Assembly: GCA_017623115.1 (NCBI GenBank)
Contig: JAGAPT010000006.1
Span: forward strand, 124,001 to 188,000
DNA length: 64,000 bases
From: Alistipes sp.
GTDB taxonomy: Bacteria > Bacteroidota > Bacteroidia > Bacteroidales > Rikenellaceae
Direction of reading: 5' to 3'
Part shown: positions 17,731-26,901 of the stretch, in pieces
Numbering within the stretch: the first letter of the stretch is position 1
Layout: each line of letters begins with the position of its first letter
The notes under the pieces: generated by a model
Told to the model about the DNA's origin: nothing
The model's database searches: none
Seen by the model: only the letters and a program-made list of their open reading frames with translations
Translations under genes and position numbers: made by a program

Positions 17731-20118
17731 TTAATTTTTGAGTGCTTTATCTACCGGAATGTCGATGCCCGACCACGCCTTGGCATTGGTCCAGAGCTCG
17801 GCAGGTGCCGACCAGAAGGGGTCGGTGGCCGGCAATCCGAGGGCGATGTAACCGCCACAGCAGAGATAGAGACTGCCAGTCGAGATGTAGCGTTCGCCGG
17901 TCGAGGGCTGATGGCCACAGATACCGACATGCAGCCAACCTTGGCCATCGAAGGTCTCGGGGGCGTTGGTCTGGCGAGCGATGACCTTTGTCAGTGCCGA
18001 ACGCACGGCGGCCGGAGCCCCCTCCTTGGGCAAGAGATGGCGGTAAGCGGCATCCGAGAGTGCTTGGAAGGCACCGAAGCGATAGGCAATCGAGCGGCCC
18101 GTGATCGGGTAGGTTCCCTCGGGAGAAATCATGCGCTCCTGATGCGCTGCATAACGCGAGTAGCGAGCCACCTGCTTGTCGGCAAAGGAGGCATCGGGAG
18201 CGTTATGCTTTTTCAGGACATCGAGGATGGTCATCATCATCGGCTGGATGACGAAGCTGTTGTAATAATCGAGGTGGAAGGCGGGGCCGTCACCGTAGAA
18301 TCCGTCGCCCTTATACCACTCCGTGAAGCGTTTGAAGGCGTAGGCGATGCGCTCATATTCCCACTCGCCGCCAAACTCCTTCAGTGCCGCTTCGACCATG
18401 GCCGAGAAGAAGAGCCAGTTGGTCTCTGAGGGTTTGATGACGCGCGACGAGCGCAACGCATCAAGCAGACGCTGACGGGTCACCTCGTCCGAACGCTCCC
18501 AGATAATCGGAGCGCGCAACAGCCCTTGTGCCAGGAATGCAGCATCAACGAGTGGCTGACGGCCCTCGTTGAAATTCAGTCGGTCGGGCGATGCGGGGTC
18601 AACCGCATTTTTCAGTCCGGCAACAGCCAGGCGGATATACTCGCCACGCAGACGGCCTTCGGGGGTCGAATCCTCGCCCAGGGCCAGCCACGGGGTGATG
18701 CCGACCATTACACGGCCAAAGGCCTCGAGGTGGGTGCAGGTGAGGCGTGATTCGAGGGTACCCTGGCTCTCGATGGGCATCGTAGCACGCAACTCGCCTT
18801 TGGCCAACGCCTCCATCACGGGGCGAGCCACACGGTCGAGCGATGCTACCCATACGGCACGGTCGCCACCGGCCTCCGACGGTGCGGTGTTGTCGGTGGG
18901 TGACTCACCGGCACAGAGACGCTTGTAGCGCATCATCGCCTCGATGAAGTAGTAATCGGAATAGGAGATGGGGGCATCCACCTCATAGTTGCTGTTGAAG
19001 AAGCCGGTCGAGTGGGTGATCAGGAAGTTTCCATTCTCGCCCGCCTTCGAGCGGTATTTCGGCGAACAGAGCGAGCGCAACTGATGCTCGGCCATGCGCA
19101 GGAACTGCTCGGCCTCCTCGCCCTCACACATCGTAGCCAACTCGACATAAGCCGAAGCCATCAGCGCACCGGCCGAGGCATCACGCGGGGTGTTGGGGAT
19201 GGCCGGGGTATCGTAGTCCCAGTAAGGAATCTTATCCTTCGGCAGGTTGGGGTGGTTCATCAGGAACTTACCGATGTTTACGGCATGCTCCAGATAGCGT
19301 TTGTCACCCGTCTGGCGATACATCATCGTGTAGCCGTAAAGGCCCCACGCCTGACCGCGTGACCAGGCCGATTCGTCGGCATAACCTTGGTGGGTTTTGC
19401 GGGTCGTAACCTTACCGGTCTGCTCGTCATAGCACACCACATGGTACGAACTGTAGTCGGGACGATAGTGGTTCTTCATCGTCACATTGGCATGCGAGCG
19501 GGCAATCTTCTCGTAGGTGTCATCGCCGCTGAGTTGCGAGGCGACGGTCAGGAGTTCGAGGTTCATCATGTTGTCGATGATGACGATGTAGCCCCATCCC
19601 TGACGTTTCTTCGAGGGGTTCCACGAACGGGTACAACCCACGGTCGGGTTGAAGCGGGTCGAGAAGTTGCGGGCAGCGGTGATGATGACATCGCGATAGG
19701 CCTCCTTGTGGGTCAGGCGGTAGGCGTTGCCGTAGGAGCAGTTGATGGCAAAGCCGATGTCGTGATTGTCCGTGCGATCCTTTTCGCTGTTCATGCGCTC
19801 GGTGAGCTGCTCGGCAATTTGGCGCAGATCTTCACGGCCGGTGTGTTCGTAGAGATACCACATCGAACCGGGGAAGAATCCGCTGGCCCACCAGCGAATC
19901 GGGCAGAGGATGAGCGAATCGTTTTGTGCATAGTAACTACGCGGCATGCGCTTCGGATCTTCGCGCACCGATTCGTACAATCGCAACGATTGCTCGACGG
20001 CAAAGTCGAGGGTTTCGTGGACAGCTTTAAGTGTTTTTCGGTCGTACTTCAGCGGCTCGGCGGCCTGCAGGGCAAAGGCCGAGACGACCAGCAACACAAG
20101 AAGTGTGATTTTTTTCAT
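17731..20118 (-). CDS. GH88 unsaturated glucuronyl hydrolase fused to a DUF2264 domain
   Basis: Two-domain exported protein of 795 residues with a signal peptide ending near QAAEP (residue 20). Residues about 25-405 match GH88, an (alpha/alpha)6 barrel that hydrates and so releases the 4,5-unsaturated glucuronate left by polysaccharide lyases; TDNHDIGFAINCSYGNAY (near 117) and ADESAWSRGQAWGLYGY (near 247) carry the typical Asp residues and RGQ motif. Residues about 415-795 match DUF2264, which I believe overlaps CAZy GH154 (beta-glucuronidase-like); this equivalence is from memory. The fusion could act on both unsaturated and saturated terminal glucuronate. No lyase is visible nearby, so its lyase partner must be elsewhere. 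It is the first gene of the main PUL operon. Confidence 0.82.
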   Translation of the reverse strand: MKKITLLVLLVVSAFALQAAEPLKYDRKTLKAVHETLDFAVEQSLRLYESVREDPKRMPRSYYAQNDSLILCPIRWWASGFFPGSMWYLYEHTGREDLRQIAEQLTERMNSEKDRTDNHDIGFAINCSYGNAYRLTHKEAYRDVIITAARNFSTRFNPTVGCTRSWNPSKKRQGWGYIVIIDNMMNLELLTVASQLSGDDTYEKIARSHANVTMKNHYRPDYSSYHVVCYDEQTGKVTTRKTHQGYADESAWSRGQAWGLYGYTMMYRQTGDKRYLEHAVNIGKFLMNHPNLPKDKIPYWDYDTPAIPNTPRDASAGALMASAYVELATMCEGEEAEQFLRMAEHQLRSLCSPKYRSKAGENGNFLITHSTGFFNSNYEVDAPISYSDYYFIEAMMRYKRLCAGESPTDNTAPSEAGGDRAVWVASLDRVARPVMEALAKGELRATMPIESQGTLESRLTCTHLEAFGRVMVGITPWLALGEDSTPEGRLRGEYIRLAVAGLKNAVDPASPDRLNFNEGRQPLVDAAFLAQGLLRAPIIWERSDEVTRQRLLDALRSSRVIKPSETNWLFFSAMVEAALKEFGGEWEYERIAYAFKRFTEWYKGDGFYGDGPAFHLDYYNSFVIQPMMMTILDVLKKHNAPDASFADKQVARYSRYAAHQERMISPEGTYPITGRSIAYRFGAFQALSDAAYRHLLPKEGAPAAVRSALTKVIARQTNAPETFDGQGWLHVGICGHQPSTGERYISTGSLYLCCGGYIALGLPATDPFWSAPAELWTNAKAWSGIDIPVDKALKN

Positions 20119-20148
20119 TTGCGGATAGCGTTTTTGGGGTTTCTATCT

Positions 20149-20156
20149 GCAAAGTA
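20149..20156 (-). promoter_or_regulatory. Probable -7 box of the GH88-SusCD operon
   Basis: The minus strand reads TACTTTGC, one base short of the TAnnTTTG consensus, about 31-38 bp before the GH88 start and downstream of the HTCS stop. No clear -33 TTTG is seen at 19-21 bp, which fits an activator-dependent promoter. The surrounding 114-bp gap is AT-rich and would be where an HTCS could bind. Confidence 0.4.
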
Positions 20157-20232
20157 CGCAAAATCACGGCTCTTTGAATGTCAAAATAATTCACAAAAAG
20201 AGCAAAATCGTATATAAAATGGGATGTCCGGC

Positions 20233-23200
20233 CTATCCGTGATTCTTTTTGCGATAGGCGTTGGGGGTGATTCCGAAGCGTGTTCGGAAGCAGCGAATGA
20301 AGTAACTCGGGGTCGAAAATCCCAGGTCATAGGCCACCTCGGCGATGCTTACCGAAGGATCTTCGTCGATGCGTTTGATGGCACGCTTGAGGCGAATCGA
20401 GAGGATAAATTCATTGGGTGTTTGTCCCGAGATACCCTTCAATTTGGAGAAGAGCAGCGTGCGCGAAAGTCCCAACTCCTGGGCGAAGAGTGCAATGTCA
20501 AACTCCGAATCGGAGAGGTGTCGCTCAACAACCCGAATGGCATCCTCGAGCAGGCGTTGGTCTTGCGGATTGGTTGCCATTTGTGTCTCGGGAAGTTCTT
20601 TTGAATTGCGGAAACGGGCCTGTATGCGGCGACGCTGGGCGATGATGTTGTTGCATCGGGCCAGCAGGATACGGACGTTGAAGGGCTTGGCCACATAGTC
20701 ATCGGCACCCGTCAAAAGGCCCTCGATGGTGTGCTCCTCGGTGTTGTAAGCAGTGAGCAGGACGACCGGAATATGGCTCGTTTCAATCTCGGTTTTGAGG
20801 CGTTTGCAGAGCTCAAGTCCCGACATGATGGGCATCATGATATCGCTCAATACCAGGTCGGGTTGCTCGTTGCGAGCCGCAATCAGACCGGCGTGGCCGT
20901 TCGAGGTAACGGTGACCCGATAGAAGGGGGCAAAGATTTGACGCAGGATATCCTGCATCTCGGTGTTATCCTCGACGATGAGCAAATGGGGTTGTTTTTC
21001 GCTCTCCGACTCATGGGGTGTCGGCAACTCTTGCAATGTCGGCAACTCGATGAGGGGCTCTTGTCCGACCGCCGTGAAGCAGGCGTGGGGGTTATCTCGA
21101 CGCATCACGAGTGGAAGATGTACACGGAACGTGGTGCCTTTTCCCTGTGCGCTCTCCACCTCGATGGTTCCGTCGTGCATCTCCACCAGGTTTTTCACCA
21201 ACGAAAGGCCGATTCCCGAGCCATATTGCTCGATGGAGGCGTTAGCCTTCTCCTCTTGCCAGAAACGCTCGAAGATGTGGTCGAGGTGTTCGGGAGCGAT
21301 ACCGATACCCGTATCGGCTACGGTGATCAAGGCATGGTGGTCGTCAGTGGCGAGGGAGACCGTAATCGAACCCTCTGCCGAGGTGTATTTGAAGGCGTTG
21401 GAGAGCAGGTTGTTCAGCACACGCTCCATCTGTCGGCGATCGAAATCGACCTCGATAGGTTGTTCGGGAGCCTCGAAATGAAAATCGATATGGTGCTGTG
21501 CTGCAAAGTCGTGGAACGAGAGCCATACGGTTTTGACGGCCGAGGTGAGGTCTTCTCGCCCGACCTGCAGATGCAGACTCGACTGCTCCAAGCGGCGGAT
21601 GTCGATAATCTCATCCACCATATGTTTCAACCGCTGTGTGTTGCGGAAGATGTTGAGCACCTTATTATATACCGAGGGCTTGATGTCTTGACGCGAAAGC
21701 AACATCTCGACCTGTCCGGTGATGAGTGTCAGCGGTGTGCGGAACTCATGGGAAAGGTTTGTAAAGAAGCGTAATTTCTGGGCATTGGCCTGCTCGATAT
21801 GGTGTTTCTCGACCTGTTCGAGGTGGAGCATCTGCTCGAGTTGCTGACGATGCAGACGCATTTGCACCAATTTGATGAAGATAAGCAGTAAAATCAGCCC
21901 AACGAACAACTGGAACCAGGTACGGGCGTAGAGCGGAGCCCGTACACGTAGTGTGAAGGTGGTTTCAGGCGATGTCATGCCCTCCTCGCGCGTGCCTCGC
22001 ACCACGAATTGGTAGGTACCCGCACGGAGGTTCATGTAGGTGATAACCGAGCGATTGTCCACGGGGCGGAACTCCTCGTCAAACCCCTCAAGGCGACACT
22101 CCAGCTCCTGGTGGGGGAGATTCAGGTAGTTGTTATTGGCCAGGTGGAACGATACGGAGGAGTAGCGTGATGGGAGTACCATGTGGTGTTGATAGAGTGG
22201 TGAGGCTTCCATCAATGGGTGCTCGCCATGGGGCATTACCGGATGGTTGTCGACGGAGATTCCTTTGATGTGAATCTGATAGTCGCTACGTTGGGCGGCG
22301 AATTGTTGGGCCTGGATTTTCAGAATACCCTGTGGCCCACAAATGAAGAGGTGATTATCGCGCGATATCAAGAGCCCGTTTTCGTTGATATTGCTGAAGG
22401 TAAAGTTGTTCATGGGGTTGTAGGTGTCGACCTGCATCGTGTTATCGATGCGGCTGACACCATGGCTGTGAGCCACATAGATGGCATCGGAGGTGTTCCC
22501 TTCGATGGTCGCACCTTCGGCCATAGCGGTGATAAATCCGTTGGAGAGCCCATGCTCGTGCCCGATGTGTTCGAACCTATCCTCCTCGGCATTGTAGCGG
22601 AAGATGCCTGAACCGGTCGAGCCTAGATAGAGTTCTCCGGCACGGCTGACCAGCAGGTGGGTAATGTGTTGTTGGGTGTTTGTACCCGAGATGTCGGCAA
22701 AAGAGTAGTGGTCAACCTTACCGGTTTTACGCGATAAGCGTATCACATCGAAGGTTGAGCTCATCCACAAATAGTCGCCCTGCTTGGCAATGTCCCATAG
22801 CTGGGAGATGCTGCGTCGGAAGATAGCTTCATTGTCAATGGCCTCGAAGCGGAGTTGCTGACAATCCAGACGCACCAATCCGCTTTGACAACACACCAAC
22901 AGATTCCCCAAATCATCTTCGATGATGCAGGTCGGGTTTCGTACTTTGTCGACGTGTCGTCCCGTGAGCACATCGAGTATCAGGGGGTCGATGTGCGTAG
23001 TCTGTCCACTATGCAGATCGATGCGGTAGATTCCGTGAAAGAGGGTTGCAGCCCACAATATGTTGTGTTCTGCATCGAGATATAGAGCCTTGATAACTTC
23101 GTTAGCCCCTATTTTTTCGTAGAGGTGGAAGGTCTCCTCCTTAGTTGAGAAGCGTATCAATCCGTTTCCCTCGGTACCGAGCCAAATGTTGGAGTCATTA

Positions 23201-24264
23201 TCTTCAATCATGGCGCAAATGATGGGCGAGGTAAGTTCTCCCGGGTGTTTCGAGACGATCCGATAGAAACGATAGTCGTCGTTGCTGCTGTGGTAGTATT
23301 GCACACCGCAGTGGAACGTCCCCATCCAGATGGTCCCCCGATTGTCGCAGAACATGGAGATGATAGAGCGTAGTTTAATGCCGCTCTCCTGCTCGTAGTT
23401 GTAGAGCGTAAATGCGCCTCGTTCGAGGTCGAGGAGCTGCAATCCGCCATATGAGGCGACATAATAGAGCCCCTCATCGGCTTTGATAACGGCACGGACG
23501 TTGGTGTGAATCAGGGATGTGGGGTCGTTGGGGCGGTGTGTGAAGTGGGTTGCCTGCCACGAGGGGTCGAATCGATAGAGTCCGTTGCCGCGGGTGGCCA
23601 CCCAGAGATGCCCCGATTCCTCATAGTAGAGCGAGTAGACTCCATTGATCCCCTCGCGATGGACAATCTTCCCGTCGACAATCTCCACCACACCCAATTT
23701 TGAGGAGCTCAAGATGAATCCTCGGTCGGTGAGTGCAAGGTTTGCAATGTTGCCTGTTGCGAGACCCTCTTCGGCAAACGAGAAGAGTTTCTGGGGCTTA
23801 CGATGTTGCTCTTTGTTGTGCAGGTCGAGGCGGAAAATGGCAGCCTTCTCGACCCAATAGAGATAGTTGCTGTCGCAGGCCATCGTCTGCACATCCCCCT
23901 CATGAATCATCTCAAAGCAATTGAGTCGCTGGTCATAACGCTCGATGCTGGCATGCGAGCGCAGGTAGATACTTCCTCGTTGGTCGCTGTAGAGTTGGCG
24001 GATATTGTTGCTGGCGATGGAGTTGGGCGATCCGTCGGGGCGGAAAATATCGACCGATCGTCCGTCAAAGCGATTCAAGCCGTCCTGGGTGCCAATCCAA
24101 ATAAACCCAAATTCATCCTGGCAGAAGCAGTTGGCTGTCTGGTGGGAAAGTCCGTCTTTGATGCCGAGGAAGTGCATCTGCACATCGCGCACGTTGCTCC
24201 ATGCCACTTGACCGAGCAAGAGCATGCAGCCGAGGAGAAGGGGTCGCAGACGGAGTTTGCGCAT
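20233..24264 (-). CDS. Hybrid two-component system regulator (HTCS)
   Basis: One-protein sensor and activator that detects a glycan fragment in the periplasm and turns on its PUL. I start it at the ATG at 24264 (MRKLRLRPLLLGC, a good signal peptide); this gives 1343 residues. Layout: two-component-regulator propeller repeats (about 25-680), Y_Y_Y domain (about 690-755), one membrane helix (about 768-790), HisKA with phospho-acceptor His in NLSHEFRTPLT (about 838), HATPase with NNLLSNAFKYTS and DTGIGI (about 950-1045), receiver with phospho-acceptor Asp in DLVLSDIMMP (about 1140), and AraC-type HTH (about 1235-1343). All key kinase and receiver residues appear intact. It follows the esterase gene by 26 bp and precedes the operon it probably controls. 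Confidence 0.94.
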   Translation of the reverse strand: MRKLRLRPLLLGCMLLLGQVAWSNVRDVQMHFLGIKDGLSHQTANCFCQDEFGFIWIGTQDGLNRFDGRSVDIFRPDGSPNSIASNNIRQLYSDQRGSIYLRSHASIERYDQRLNCFEMIHEGDVQTMACDSNYLYWVEKAAIFRLDLHNKEQHRKPQKLFSFAEEGLATGNIANLALTDRGFILSSSKLGVVEIVDGKIVHREGINGVYSLYYEESGHLWVATRGNGLYRFDPSWQATHFTHRPNDPTSLIHTNVRAVIKADEGLYYVASYGGLQLLDLERGAFTLYNYEQESGIKLRSIISMFCDNRGTIWMGTFHCGVQYYHSSNDDYRFYRIVSKHPGELTSPIICAMIEDNDSNIWLGTEGNGLIRFSTKEETFHLYEKIGANEVIKALYLDAEHNILWAATLFHGIYRIDLHSGQTTHIDPLILDVLTGRHVDKVRNPTCIIEDDLGNLLVCCQSGLVRLDCQQLRFEAIDNEAIFRRSISQLWDIAKQGDYLWMSSTFDVIRLSRKTGKVDHYSFADISGTNTQQHITHLLVSRAGELYLGSTGSGIFRYNAEEDRFEHIGHEHGLSNGFITAMAEGATIEGNTSDAIYVAHSHGVSRIDNTMQVDTYNPMNNFTFSNINENGLLISRDNHLFICGPQGILKIQAQQFAAQRSDYQIHIKGISVDNHPVMPHGEHPLMEASPLYQHHMVLPSRYSSVSFHLANNNYLNLPHQELECRLEGFDEEFRPVDNRSVITYMNLRAGTYQFVVRGTREEGMTSPETTFTLRVRAPLYARTWFQLFVGLILLLIFIKLVQMRLHRQQLEQMLHLEQVEKHHIEQANAQKLRFFTNLSHEFRTPLTLITGQVEMLLSRQDIKPSVYNKVLNIFRNTQRLKHMVDEIIDIRRLEQSSLHLQVGREDLTSAVKTVWLSFHDFAAQHHIDFHFEAPEQPIEVDFDRRQMERVLNNLLSNAFKYTSAEGSITVSLATDDHHALITVADTGIGIAPEHLDHIFERFWQEEKANASIEQYGSGIGLSLVKNLVEMHDGTIEVESAQGKGTTFRVHLPLVMRRDNPHACFTAVGQEPLIELPTLQELPTPHESESEKQPHLLIVEDNTEMQDILRQIFAPFYRVTVTSNGHAGLIAARNEQPDLVLSDIMMPIMSGLELCKRLKTEIETSHIPVVLLTAYNTEEHTIEGLLTGADDYVAKPFNVRILLARCNNIIAQRRRIQARFRNSKELPETQMATNPQDQRLLEDAIRVVERHLSDSEFDIALFAQELGLSRTLLFSKLKGISGQTPNEFILSIRLKRAIKRIDEDPSVSIAEVAYDLGFSTPSYFIRCFRTRFGITPNAYRKKNHG

Positions 24265-24290
24265 GGCAGAGGGGCTATGGATGTCGTTTT

Positions 24291-25721
24291 TTAGTAGAGT
24301 TTGGGTCGGGCATACCGAATCGAGTCGGTGCGGAAGGGAATGGCCGGCAATCCGTAGACATCGGCCAAGTTGGTTTGGTGCCAATTGGTGAAGGCGTAGC
24401 GTACGTAGCGTGGCTCGGCTACCTCCTTGGCCTTGACCTCAACCGTTGCGCGATCTTTGCCGATTTTCGCCTCCGCGTGGTAGAATTTCAAATCCTCGCC
24501 GGCCAACTCGAAGCAGCGAATCGGCTGGTTGATGGGGGTCAGCCCCCGCTCGGCATGCGCAAATCGCACGATGGCCTTGCCCTTCTCGAAGGTAACTTTG
24601 TCGAGCGTTGGGCCCGATGTGGGGATGCCCTCGACCTTATAGACATTGGCCATGGCCGAGTAGAGGACGCGCTCGCCTACCACCCGCTTTTTGGGGTAGT
24701 GGACCATCTTCTCATCGCCAATATCCGAAGTGCCGACCAGGTAGGCGGCCTTGTCAGTCCGTGTTACCTGCCATTGTGCCTCCTGCACACGCGCTCCACC
24801 CAACTCGCCGATACTGTTGTAGGGAAGCGGAGCGATGTGGCAGATGATGAAGGGGAGCGATGGCTGCTGCCATTGCGTGCGCCACAGTCCCATCATGGCT
24901 CGCAACATATCGGCATAGACATAGGCGTTGCGACGATTGCTTTCGCCCTGCAACCAGACGACACCGGCCAAGGGGAACCCTTCGATAGGGGCAATCATGG
25001 CGTTGTAAATCTTTACGGGGTCACGATAGGGCTTGTCAGCCTTCGGGATGTAATCCTTTTTGTCGAATTGTGCAAGGGTTGCCTCGTCCATCCACGACTC
25101 GATGCGTGAGCCTCCATAAGCCGAGGAGATGATGCCGACGGGTACATCCATCGCCTCCGAGAGGCGACTTCCGAAGACGAACCCTACGGCTGTGAAGGTC
25201 GATGCTGTGGCCGGCGTGGAGTGGGTCCACTCGCCCTTGCAATGGTCTTGACGGGTCTCGGCATATTTGGCCGGCACGTGAAACAGACGTAATTTTTTAT
25301 AGGTTGCAGCCTGTGCAATCTCCTCCAATCCCCCTTCGACGGGTTGCGAGGGGAAGCCGCGCAGGGTCATCTGCATATTCGACTGACCGGCACAGAGCCA
25401 CACCTCGCCGATGAGGATGTCGCTCAACGTGAGCTCCTCGTTTGCCCCCTGAATCTCGATGGTTTGAGGCGTGAAGGTCGCTTGGGGAGTGGTGAAATTC
25501 ACCTGCCAATGCCCCTCCGCATCGGCCTTGGTAGTCATCGCCTCGTTGAGCCAAGAACAGCGCACGGTGATTTGCTCGTTGGGCGATGCCGTTCCGGCGA
25601 AGGGAACACGGTGTTGCTGTTGCAAAACCATGTGGTCGGTAAAGAGCGTGTGCAGACGAATCGTTGCCGAAGTGGGCAGGGCAAGCAGCAGCCATCCCAC
25701 TAGGAGGAGGAAGGTACGCAT
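24291..25721 (-). CDS. Sialate O-acetylesterase-like SGNH hydrolase
   Basis: Exported esterase probably removing O-acetyl groups from glycan sugars so that glycosidases can act. The 476-residue protein has a signal peptide (about 1-20). CAGQSNMQM near residue 115 holds the catalytic Ser of SGNH block I, GVVWLQGESN near 255 fits the block III region, and GTSDIGDEKMVHYPKKR near 327 gives the Asp and His. An N-terminal beta domain (about 22-105) matches the sialate 9-O-acetylesterase family. Sialic acid genes (nanA, nanE, sialidase) are absent, so acetylated uronic acid, xylose or galactose is at least as likely as substrate. It sits between galE (33 bp) and the HTCS (26 bp) in the same direction. 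Confidence 0.85.
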   Translation of the reverse strand: MRTFLLLVGWLLLALPTSATIRLHTLFTDHMVLQQQHRVPFAGTASPNEQITVRCSWLNEAMTTKADAEGHWQVNFTTPQATFTPQTIEIQGANEELTLSDILIGEVWLCAGQSNMQMTLRGFPSQPVEGGLEEIAQAATYKKLRLFHVPAKYAETRQDHCKGEWTHSTPATASTFTAVGFVFGSRLSEAMDVPVGIISSAYGGSRIESWMDEATLAQFDKKDYIPKADKPYRDPVKIYNAMIAPIEGFPLAGVVWLQGESNRRNAYVYADMLRAMMGLWRTQWQQPSLPFIICHIAPLPYNSIGELGGARVQEAQWQVTRTDKAAYLVGTSDIGDEKMVHYPKKRVVGERVLYSAMANVYKVEGIPTSGPTLDKVTFEKGKAIVRFAHAERGLTPINQPIRCFELAGEDLKFYHAEAKIGKDRATVEVKAKEVAEPRYVRYAFTNWHQTNLADVYGLPAIPFRTDSIRYARPKLY

Positions 25722-25754
25722 GGGTTGTAGGTTTACGTTAGGTCTTGTATCGGG

Positions 25755-26789
25755 TTACTCTTCGATGCCACGCACGCGCTTCTCCCAAGCCCAGGCCGAG
25801 CGGAGCGTGTCATCGAGGTTGCGGGTGGCGTGCCACCCGAGTTCTTCGTTGGCTAAAGTCGGGTCGGCCCAGATGGCAATAATGTCTCCGGCACGACGAT
25901 CGGCAATCTTGTAGTTGAGTTTGAGGTTGTTGGCCTCCTCGAAGCGGTGTACGAGTTCCAATACCGAAACGCCATTTCCGGTGCCGACGTTGAAAATCTC
26001 GTAGGCGGCTTTGTTCTTCTCCTCGATGAGACGGGCGATGGCTACGACATGAGCACGCGCCAGATCGACCACGTCGATATAATCGCGGATGTTCGAGCCG
26101 TCGGGGGTCGGGTAGTCGTTGCCGAAGACCGAGAGACACTCCCGCACACCGGCTGCCGTCTGGGTAATATAAGGTACGAGGTTTTGCGGCACACCGCGCG
26201 GAAGCTCACCAATGAGAGCCGAGGGGTGGGCACCGATGGGGTTGAAGTAGCGCAGGGCGATGCCCTTGATGTCGCCATAGGCATTGACCGCATCACGCAG
26301 GATGTCCTCACACATGGTCTTCGTATTGCCGTAGGGCGAGGTGGCCGGCTTGCGGGGAGTACGCTCGGTGACGGGCTGCTGGTCGGGCTCGCCATAGACC
26401 GTGCATGAGGATGAGAAGAGGATGTTGTGGCGACCATAGCGACGCATCAACTCGATGATATTCATCAGCGAGGTGAGGTTGTTGCGATAGTATTCGAGCG
26501 GCTTCTGTACCGATTCACCCACCGCCTTAAAGGCTGCGAAATGAATCACCGAGTCGAACGCATACCGCTCGAAGAGGTCACGCGCCAATGCTTCGCGGTC
26601 GCAACAATCGACCTCGACGAAGGGAACGTCGACCCCCGTAATCTGGCGTACACCCTCCACTGCACGGAGGTCGCTATTCGATAAATTGTCGGCAATAACC
26701 ACGTCGTAGCCGGCCTCTACCAACTCCACGGCCGTATGCGAACCGATGTACCCTGCACCGCCGCTCACCAATACACAATGCTTTCCCAT
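25755..26789 (-). CDS. galE: UDP-glucose 4-epimerase
   Basis: Cytoplasmic NAD-dependent enzyme that interconverts UDP-galactose and UDP-glucose. The 344-residue protein is the normal length. It has the Rossmann motif GGAGYIGSHTAVEL at residue 9, the Ser and YGNTK catalytic motif near 149-155 (SPYGNTKTM) and the conserved ALRYFNPIGAHPS near 179. Its own promoter with a -7 box TACCTTTG lies 26-33 bp upstream. Only 33 bp separate it from the esterase gene and no terminator is visible there, so galE may be the first gene of a galE-esterase-HTCS transcript. Confidence 0.96.
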   Translation of the reverse strand: MGKHCVLVSGGAGYIGSHTAVELVEAGYDVVIADNLSNSDLRAVEGVRQITGVDVPFVEVDCCDREALARDLFERYAFDSVIHFAAFKAVGESVQKPLEYYRNNLTSLMNIIELMRRYGRHNILFSSSCTVYGEPDQQPVTERTPRKPATSPYGNTKTMCEDILRDAVNAYGDIKGIALRYFNPIGAHPSALIGELPRGVPQNLVPYITQTAAGVRECLSVFGNDYPTPDGSNIRDYIDVVDLARAHVVAIARLIEEKNKAAYEIFNVGTGNGVSVLELVHRFEEANNLKLNYKIADRRAGDIIAIWADPTLANEELGWHATRNLDDTLRSAWAWEKRVRGIEE

Positions 26790-26814
26790 CTTTAATTTTT
26801 GTTACATTTATTCA

Positions 26815-26822
26815 CAAAGGTA
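26815..26822 (-). promoter_or_regulatory. -7 box for galE
   Basis: Minus strand TACCTTTG is an exact TAnnTTTG match, with about 25 bp to the galE start. It is arranged divergently with the kbl promoter. Confidence 0.6.
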
Positions 26823-26844
26823 GGGCTTTTTCAAAAAAAATGCA

Positions 26845-26852
26845 TACTTTTG
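26845..26852 (+). promoter_or_regulatory. -7 box for kbl
   Basis: Plus strand TACTTTTG is an exact TAnnTTTG match, 49 bp before the kbl start. The 112-bp galE-kbl gap is AT-rich and carries both promoters. Confidence 0.6.
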
Positions 26853-26901
26853 CTAATAATTTGATACCAATAACGTACAAAACAATCAAAAAATCGTCGC
26901 T

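Noticed and set aside
24265..24384. N-terminal extension of the HTCS
   Set aside because: It overlaps the end of the esterase gene and would bury the signal peptide that starts at 24264.
24291..25721. Sialic acid utilisation role for the locus
   Set aside because: The esterase belongs to the sialate O-acetylesterase family, but no sialidase, nanA or nanE is nearby, and the family also acts on other acetylated sugars.
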